A stretch of 64,000 nt of DNA. Origin: Paralithodes platypus. Lineage: Eukaryota; Arthropoda; Malacostraca; Decapoda; Lithodidae. A program made the position numbers and the translations under genes. The DNA is taken from NCBI GenBank assembly GCA_032716605.1, contig CM064545.1:13987903-14051902 (forward strand), in the 5' to 3' direction. Shown here piece after piece: positions 57,357 to 64,000 of this stretch (its first letter is position 1; each line of letters opens with the position of its first letter). The notes beneath the pieces are model-generated. The model did not search any database and was not told the DNA's origin. It was given only the letters and a program-made list of their open reading frames with translations.

Positions 57357-59051
57357 CGCACACAAGTGTTAAATAACCCGCCGGGTAACGAGACGTAATA
57401 CTCAACGACTACAGCTCGCTACGCGGTGGGGTTCCTAAGTAAAAGATTTCAGAATATCTTAACTTGTCCAAAAGATTTATGAATACCCTCTGACATAATA
57501 TAAAGACCAGCATGGCGTTTATAACTGATTTAGTCTTTCTGGTGTTTGTTTCAAGATTCAATTTTGGAAAAAAAAACTAAAAAGACGCCGGCCCCCGAAT
57601 TATCTCGCAGATCAAAAACTGGGAAGCCTGACAAAAATACGAGATCTGACTTCTACCGAAGTGTCTTTTAGATCGCCGTATGTTGAAAGCGGCGATACAA
57701 AACGTATCCCTCAATTGTCTGGTCAACTAAACTGAATTGCAAATTCGTGATTCCCACCCTTCCAAGGAGTACCTGCCGGGTGTGAATTTAAGCTAAAAAC
57801 GTTAACCCCAATTGTGCCCTAAATCGCCGTATGTTGAAGGCGGTGATACACAATGCATCCCTCAATTGTCTGGTCAACTAAACTGTGAATTTTGCAAATT
57901 CGTTCATCCCACCCTTCCAAGGTGCACCCGCCGGGTGTGATTTTACGTTTATAAAGTTAACCCCAATTGTTCCTATCCCCACTTCTTTGTAAAAGATCGC
58001 CGGGGAGGAAAAACAAACAACAACAGCTTAGTTTTTTATTGGCTTTGCAAAACCGGGAAAAAACTACACACAACACGTGTCCGCATGAACACTGTTAGAT
58101 GGGTACAGCCATCCCGCCGGGATTCATAGGGAGCCTGACACAGGCTCCACCACAGAGACGCAGTCTGGAGAGCCACAGACACCCACTCGCCGGGGAAACA
58201 AGCCTGTTTTTAAAACCACGCGTGGCCAAAACTCGGCAACCAGCCGGGTTTTTCACGGTGTACCCGAGAAAAAACCCGCCGGAAAAAGCAACCCACCCCG
58301 TCCAGATACCATCTGAACGCATCACAGGACCGAGGAGTTAGCCAAAACACAACTAACCCCGGGCCCACACAATAGTCCGTGGAATTAGCCAGTACACAAC
58401 TAACTCAGGACACATAAATAGTCCGTGGAATTAGCCAATACACAACTAAACCAGGACACACATCACACAGTAGTACATATTTATAATATAAATCAATAAC
58501 ACTTGTACTGTACATGTGGCAAAGCTACGAGAGGCTGGCTAGGCCTAGGCAGACGGATAAAAGTAAACATGTCGGAATATAAACAAAAAGCACTGAATTA
58601 TATTAAAACAGGAACCACCGCCAACACACCACTGTAGCAAACACTTCCGGCAAAGGGAAGAACTGACTCGGGACCCAGAAAAAACTTCACTAAGTGAAGA
58701 AAAATACGCTGGGAACGTCGGCAAAACACGCTACCTCATCAGAAAGATAAAAGGAAGCAATAATAACGCGTAAAGAAAGCCGCCTGCATCACAAAGCTAG
58801 CTAACTGTGAAAAAGTTCACATGTCCACAACAGGACCACGAGGGTACACCCGAAATAGATGCCCCAAACACACGACCCAAAATACACTGCACTGCGGGCA
58901 ACTAGCCCAGGACACTCCTGCTACGCATATCCTAACCTTACTCGATACATCCCGGAGTAAACAAATGAGAAAAAACTCACTAGGGACGCAACAAATGCGG
59001 AACCAGCGGAGCGTGGGGAGACACGTCCGGGCAGGCTGAGCGCAGAGCAGA
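57357..59051 (-). promoter_or_regulatory. DIRS copy B leader
   Basis: Equivalent to the leaders of copies A and C, with CCGGCGGGT-type repeats (about 57381, 57780, 57931) and the hairpin near 58683. The donor-like site reads GAG/GTAGCG (58733), so may be mutated; the acceptor-like CCAG/AG is kept at 56879. Confidence 0.5.
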
Positions 59052-59362
59052 GAAGGAAGAATGACGCCTGAGTCAGCGTCTGGTCAAAGATCCACACAAG
59101 TACATCCACGATATTATGGAAAGCTTATTGAATAGTTATTCTTATTTTCTTTTTCTTTTTATTTTTTACGAAGTTTTTTCGTAGTGAGAACCCAATTCAT
59201 AATGACTGAAGCCATGAGTGAGGCTGCGTGCGCTCATGATGAAGGCTCCTCAAATTTTATATGCTCTGCGCGGTAGATTCAAACTACGGCGGATGAGTGT
59301 TTGAAGAGGGTGCCTTATGTAATAGGCATATTCGTCAATGATGGAGGGGCCACTAATAAATT
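59052..59362 (-). repeat. Left ITR of DIRS copy B
   Basis: Complement of 41502-41849; outer end reads TTATTAGTGGCCCCTCC on the minus strand. Confidence 0.86.
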
Positions 59363-59419
59363 AGTCTACTATGAAATGACATTTATTTGACACGAAAACA
59401 ATGCCGAGCATCTTTAGTT

Positions 59420-59442
59420 GAACACACACACACACACACACA
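59420..59442. repeat. (CA)n microsatellite within a recurring repeat
   Basis: (CA)n followed by TCGACATAGCCACACAAC recurs at about 60978 and 62082 with the same downstream words (AATAACACACACGTGT), so it is part of a dispersed repeat. Confidence 0.7.
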
Positions 59443-59510
59443 CTCGACATAGCCACACAACAATAACACACACGTGTGTTACAAATTGTTGTTTGCTGGC
59501 CAACAATATA

Positions 59511-60804
59511 CAGTAAACTTCCGTTAATCCGAAGGGCAGCGGACCGGCTCTCGTTCGGATTAGTGGATTTTTCGGATTATCGGACTTTACCCCTATGAAC
59601 CTGTGTATGACGAAAACATTGAGACATTAGGCCACCCAAATGACACAATGGTGCACACACACATATCATATGTTCATGAAATCACTTCAAAAGTTTACCA
59701 TTGTCATTGTAGCCTATTAACTACTTCAAAACATTCAGATTAATGGTCAAAGGAATCTGCTGATATAAACGTCTTCTTCTTCTTCCGTCTACTAGCGAGT
59801 TTTTCTTGCTCTTGAAGATCAGATGTGGTTCGGGAAGTAATGCCTTAACAACGGCACTTCCCTGAGAGGTTCTTGTAATTTTCCTTTTGTGATTTTCCTT
59901 TTGTGACGTGCTCTGTTATATTATATTGTATTGAAAGCACCCTTGTATTGTTGTCTTGAAAGCACCCTTGGGATGCTCCGATCACTGAACTATAAATAGT
60001 AGCGTATCGGAACATCCAAAGGTGCGTTTTCAAGCTCAAGACTAATACGTCCAAAGGTGCGTTTTCAAGCTCAAGACTGAATGCGCTTGCAGAAAATGCG
60101 GTGCAAGCCAGTAGCGCATCGGAGCGTCCCAAGGATGCGTTCAAGAGCAAAACAAACTCTCTAGCAGACGATGTGGAAGAAGAAGAAGACGAAGGTGTTT
60201 ACGATTATATCAGTAGCTTCCTTTGACCATTAATCTGAATGTTTTGAAGTAGATAATAGGCTACAATGACAATGGTAAACTTTTAAAGTGAATTCATGAA
60301 CATATGATATGTGTGTGCTCCATTATGTGTCATTTGAGTGGCCTAATGCCTCAAAAAGGGGACTTTGGGACTTCTTGAAAGGTGCGTTTTCAAGCTCAAG
60401 ACTGAATGCGCTTGCAGAAAATGCGGTGCAAGCCAGTAGCGCATCGGAGCGTCCCAAGGATGCGTTCAAGAGCAAAACAAACTCTCTAGCAGACGATGTG
60501 GAAGAAGAAGATGACGAAGGTGTTTACGATTATATCAGTAGCTTCCTTTGACCATTAATCTGAATGTTTTGAAGTAGATAATAGGCTACAATGACAATGG
60601 TAAACTTTTAAAGTGAATTCATGAACATATGATATGTGTGTGCTCCATTATGTGTCATTTGAGTGGCCTAATGCCTCAAAAAGGGGACTTTGGGACTTCT
60701 TGAAATTCGGACCATCGGGTGAATTCGGATTTGGCCTCAAATTGAAAAATTCGGACTATTGGGAGATTCGAATCATCGGTCGTCGGATTAACGGACTTTT
60801 ACTG
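59511..60804. mobile_element. pogo/Tigger-type DNA transposon derivative with inverted and duplicated interior
   Basis: Terminal inverted repeats CAGTAAACTTCCGTTAATCCG (left) and CAGTAAAAGTCCGTTAATCCG (right, complement) lie between TA dinucleotides (59509-59510 and 60805-60806). The interior holds a 325-bp direct duplication (60056-60380, 60381-60705) and an inverted partial copy at about 59580-59830. Each unit encodes a short acidic tail (DDVEEE-DEGVYDYI) that could be a transposase C-terminus. No catalytic domain remains. Confidence 0.75.
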
Positions 60805-60977
60805 TACTGCCTTCGATAAAGATACAGTTTAATGGATTTTTCTTTGGCTTTTACTATTATAAATCTTATTTGGTAAAATTAAATTCAATTCCAGAGTATT
60901 TTTACAATATTTTATTGCATACAGAAATAACTCCCTACCGATCAATATGGCCGACATAGCTACACAAGAACACAAGA

Positions 60978-61000
60978 ACACACACACACACACACACACT
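60978..61000. repeat. (CA)n microsatellite
   Basis: Second member of the (CA)n-TCGACATAGCC repeat. Confidence 0.75.
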
Positions 61001-61036
61001 CGACATAGCCACACAACAATAACACACACGTGTGTT

Positions 61037-61440
61037 GTTGTTGTTGTTGTTCCCCAAGCTGCCTGGCCGAACAGCCCCAAGGCCCTGAGCAAGGCCAAGG
61101 CCATAACAGAGCGCCCCCACAGAACCCTCCCAGCCGATCACAATAAAGCCTGGGTGACCGAAGCCACTCCATGGCGGGGAGCTGAGGAGGGAGCGGAAAC
61201 GCCCGGGAAACCAAAGACCCACCCAGGGCCCTGTGCCCCTCAGCAATTATGAAGAGAAAGTTGAGGGGCAAAGGGAAAATGTGACGCTTTGGCTTCCAAT
61301 CTTGGTAGATTGGGAGGTCAATCCACGGAAGAGACGCCGTCACTTGAGATCTAGAAAATATATAAGTAAAAGGAACAGTCAGAGTAAGCTATGGGTATGT
61401 CAGAGATTGCTCAGTTCTCACTCTGATAGACCAGCCCATC
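61037..61440 (-). mobile_element. (AAC)n-tailed SINE-like element, second copy
   Basis: Inverted relative to 56935-57342 and highly similar. Flanked by ACACACGTGTGTT at 61024-61036 and again at 61441-61453, a 13-base target duplication. The empty form of this site is seen at about 59464-59495. Confidence 0.85.
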
Positions 61441-61454
61441 ACACACGTGTGTTA

Positions 61455-61640
61455 CAAGTTGTTGTTGTTGATAGGCTGGCCAACAATCTACTGCCTTCAA
61501 TAAATGTAGTTTAATGGAGTTTTCTTTGGCTTTTACTATTATAAATATTATTAGGTAAAATTCAAGTCCATAGAGAATAATTATAATAACATTTATTGCA
61601 TACCGTATATCAGTGGCGACCGACATAACCACACAACAAC
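61455..61640 (+). repeat. Dispersed repeat carrying the empty site of the Tigger-type element
   Basis: This matches the joined flanks 59477-59510 plus 60805-60960 (GCTGGCCAACAAT, TACTGCCTTC, TTTAATGGA, TTTGGCTTTTACTATTATAA). At 61487-61492 it reads AATCTACTG with no insertion. Confidence 0.75.
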
Positions 61641-61654
61641 ACATACGCACACAC

Positions 61655-62045
61655 ACATTTGGAGTACCAAGAGAGGCTCGAGAGATTGAATCTACCTACA
61701 CTGGAACAGAGAAGGAAACGAGGACAGCAAATTCAGATATACAAATGTGTTAGAGGTATTGACAAAATCGACCAAGAAAACTTCATAGAGAGGGATAGAG
61801 GTGAGAGAACAAGAGGTCACAGCTACAAACTGAAAGTGCCTAATAGTAAATCTGATCTGAAAAGTAAAAGATTTCCTACCAACTCGATTAGTGGGTGGAA
61901 CAAATTGCCAGCCGAAGTAGTGTCTGCACCATCAGTGTTTCATCAGTGTCTTCACCATCAGTTTCAAAGCACGGTATGACAAACATATCTTAGGAGGCGG
62001 GAATTAACGAGCATGTTCACTCCCGCAAATACAACTAGTGTAAAT
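61655..62045 (+). mobile_element. CR1/Jockey-group LINE 3' fragment, second copy
   Basis: About 95 codons (61659-61945) nearly identical to the fragment at 37560-38035: LEQRRKRGQ, GIDKIDQENF, ISGWNKLPAEVV. The 3' end repeats GTGTAAATACAACTA twice. Confidence 0.8.
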
Positions 62046-62079
62046 ACAACTAGTGTAAATACAAGAACACACACCGAAG

Positions 62080-62150
62080 AAAACACACACACACACACAC
62101 ACTCACTCGACATAGCCAAATACCAATAACACACACACACACACACACGT
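62080..62150. repeat. Two (AC)n microsatellite blocks
   Basis: (AC)n at about 62082-62102 and 62130-62148, separated by TCGACATAGCC-type sequence. Confidence 0.8.
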
Positions 62151-62289
62151 GTTTCGGTAATGGTACCGCCGGTACACTGATTTTTCATTTGAACTTATAA
62201 TTTGTGTTACATAAGTTTATTATGAAATATTATAAAGAATTAAGGTAAGTATATGAGAGATTTATAGTACTTATGATTAAATTATCGTA

Positions 62290-62459
62290 TTTCAACGATT
62301 TCGGTCACTCGGAAAATCAAATAGTCCAAAAAAGGACGGAGGTAGTTTCTCAGCCTTTCAGACAAATCCAAAAGGCTGAACCATGAGTCCGAATTGAAAT
62401 GCTAGTCCGAAAGTCTGAGAATTCCGAAAGATTGAAGTCCGAAAGAGCGGGGGTTTACT
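62290..62459. mobile_element. End of a second pogo/Tigger-type element
   Basis: The segment ends ...GGGGTTTACTG followed by TA. Repeated 'gtccgaaag' words resemble the TIR region of the element at 59511. Only one end is recognisable. Confidence 0.45.
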
Positions 62460-62592
62460 GTACTATCAAGAACTAAGTGGAACAAAAACTATAAAAATTG
62501 CGATATGTACAAGGCTAATGACAGTGAAGTGACATTTCCACAAAAAAATTACTGCGCAATTTATTCAGTTTAGCAAAGTCATGTGTCATATA

Positions 62593-62739
62593 GAGTGAGG
62601 AAGTACAGTACATGAACGAAGGCGGTGCTGGTTGGGGGAAGGGGCGTCGACTGACTGGGGACAGAGGTGAATGGGGGCGGTTCGTTCGTGGCCACCCCTT
62701 CGGGGATCACGGCGTCAGGCAATAGATAGATAGATAGAA
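62593..62739 (+). mobile_element. LINE 3' end with GATA tail, second copy
   Basis: About 130 bases match 6280-6418, from GAGTGAGGAA to (GATA)n, with a small insertion near 62605. It is severely 5'-truncated. Confidence 0.85.
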
Positions 62740-62744
62740 ATTTA

Positions 62745-63640
62745 CCACATTCACGACTAACAGGTGTTCTATGCAGTGGCGGCTCGTGACAAAATAAGCT
62801 GGAGGGACTGCATATTTCCTTTATCAGTAAAATGATGTTATAAACTTAAAACATTACTATTGCACTTATTTTATATGCTCTTTGCATATTGTTCAACAGA
62901 TAACAATGGTGTAGGTCTTTCTTTTGTTTTAATTTCCTATCAATATTTTTGCTAAGTATCAAATGAGAAAAAATATTGTTTTGCAAACATCTAACTATTT
63001 GCCATTATGCTCAATCAACCTATGATTATAATAATAATACAGCATATCCTAGTTAGAAATACCCAAAAGCCACAATCGAAGCTTTGTAATAATAATGTAA
63101 AACTTGCAAAACAAACAAACCAAAACAGTGACGACAGACGACACAATATAAAGACTAAAGAACTTATCAAAATTGCTGTGAAAAATAACGCTTTTGTAAA
63201 AATATATATTGAAATCTATTTTTTTATTAATTTCACCACACCACCAAACACCTCCAATGAAATTGATGAAAGCATATACTGTATGTGATCCACTATAAGA
63301 AAACAAAACCACCACATAAACTGAATAAAATCGCGTCCCTAGACTAATAGAAAAAATACAATGGCTCTATGCCCTAGACTAATGATAGTCTATATAAATC
63401 ATAAGTGTCCTTCATGCTCATGTATACTAACCGAAATAATTAATAGTGAAATACTCAGAACAACACTAAAACAAAGCTATGACCGTAGCTAACAGAATGC
63501 TATTCATGCACACGCATAAACACTTCAGATGTCAACACAAGACTGAGAGCTGACGCTGGTGCAGCTCATAGAATCTTTTGGTGCCGCCACTGCCGCTGGG
63601 AGAAATCTTGTACAGTACTAGATGTTATATTTATGAAACC
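62745..63640. other. Unassigned region
   Basis: AT-rich; short ORFs at 63007-63288 and its complement have no recognisable domain. Confidence 0.4.
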
Positions 63641-63647
63641 TGCTTAA

Positions 63648-64000
63648 CCCTTCCTACCCTGGCTGCCTTAGGTAAGGACAGCTCGGAATAAGGGCCGCTA
63701 CCCGGTCTGCCTTACCTAAGGCGGCAGCTTAATAGCCTAATTAAGCTTGGTCTGAACGCCGTGCGTACGACGTATGTCAACAAACCCAAGCGTTGCGTCA
63801 CCGCACCTCCGAAAACAAGAAGGAGAAGACTCTTGAATGTTATTGTTCTGACGTCAGACGAAATTAGTGTCTGAAAAGCCCCCATATTGGCAACATCTCT
63901 GCAATATTTGCTCCACTGAAATCGTCATCACAACTGAACCAGTTGACTTACAGAGCTCTACTCAACGCCAAAATACAGATTGAAAACCGCACTACGATTA
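63648..64000. mobile_element. piggyBac-type MITE, second copy, cut by the window edge
   Basis: TTAA at 63644-63647 precedes CCCTTCCTACCC. The first ~350 bases match 34586-34920, including TTAATAGCCTAATTAAGC and CGTGCGTACGACGTATG. Small indels disrupt the accidental ORF of the first copy. Confidence 0.8.

Larger units (their letters stand above)
41502..59362 (-). mobile_element. DIRS1-like retrotransposon copy B, split by copy C
   Basis: The right terminus is at 41502 and the left terminus at 59362. Copy C occupies 44446-53134. Removing it joins GCCGGCGG...AAA to ATTATGGCCC (minus strand) exactly as in the uninterrupted element. Without copy C the element is about 9.2 kb, including a 408-base (AAC)n element. 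ORF1 is frameshifted, the RT is frameshifted with YLDN in place of YLDD, and the recombinase ORF is full length. Confidence 0.92.

Noticed and set aside
57033..57398. Overlapping ORFs at 57.1 and 61.1 kb as a host gene pair
   Set aside because: They are inverted copies of the (AAC)n-tailed element with target duplications.

Overview
This window is eukaryotic nuclear DNA made almost entirely of transposable elements. I found no convincing single-copy host gene and no rRNA, CRISPR or operon structure. AT-rich low-complexity tracts, many microsatellites, a 100-base N gap, and the combination of DIRS1-like, BEL/Pao, Gmr1-like Ty3/gypsy and CR1/Jockey/RTE-type LINE sequences suggest a marine arthropod. 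A decapod crustacean fits best, because DIRS1-like elements are known to be common there. That assignment is inference.

Layout. 1-6081: 3' part of a Ty3/gypsy element of the Gmr1-like type (order gag-PR-IN-RT-RH), with a long 3' LTR and apparently without its integrase core. 6082-6960: a LINE 3' end with a GATA tail, then a 194-bp minisatellite. 8150-11500: decayed minus-strand gene of a multicopy family with PIN/FEN-like motifs, split by a 3.4-copy, 328-bp tandem array built on a tRNA-derived SINE. 13001-20383: minus-strand BEL/Pao element with a full 5' LTR, a 46-bp 3' LTR stub and a SINE in pol. 21636-23000: Jockey-like LINE fragment broken by a diverged DIRS end. 23764-32426: complete but decayed DIRS1-like element (copy A). 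33130-41184: decayed LINEs, a piggyBac-type MITE, a Tc1-like transposase remnant and SINE-like repeats, ending at the gap. 41502-59362: a minus-strand DIRS element (copy B) split by a younger plus-strand DIRS element (copy C, 44446-53134). 59363-64000: a rearranged pogo/Tigger-type element, an (AAC)n-tailed SINE-like element, LINE 3' ends and a second piggyBac-type MITE.

The best-supported system is the DIRS family. Three near-complete copies allow direct comparison. Each has inverted terminal repeats, an internal complementary region that matches the joined outer ends, a gag-like ORF1 with a Cys-rich N-terminus and an RS-like tract, an RT/RNase H/methyltransferase-like ORF2, and a tyrosine recombinase ORF3. 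ORF1, ORF2 and ORF3 lie in successive -1 frames. The ORF1 stop directly follows the heptamer A AAA AAC in copies A and C, and the heptamer is also kept in copy B, so ORF2 is probably made by -1 ribosomal frameshifting. A splice-donor-like and an acceptor-like site bracket most of the leader in the copies, suggesting a 1.4-kb leader intron. Copy C is the best preserved, with two nonsense codons and an intact recombinase.

Nested insertions give relative ages. Copy C postdates copy B, and copy B landed at the TA flank of a small MITE. The (AAC)n element inside copy B has 13-14 bp target duplications. A related repeat at 61.4-61.6 kb preserves the empty sites for both the Tigger-type element and the second (AAC)n element.
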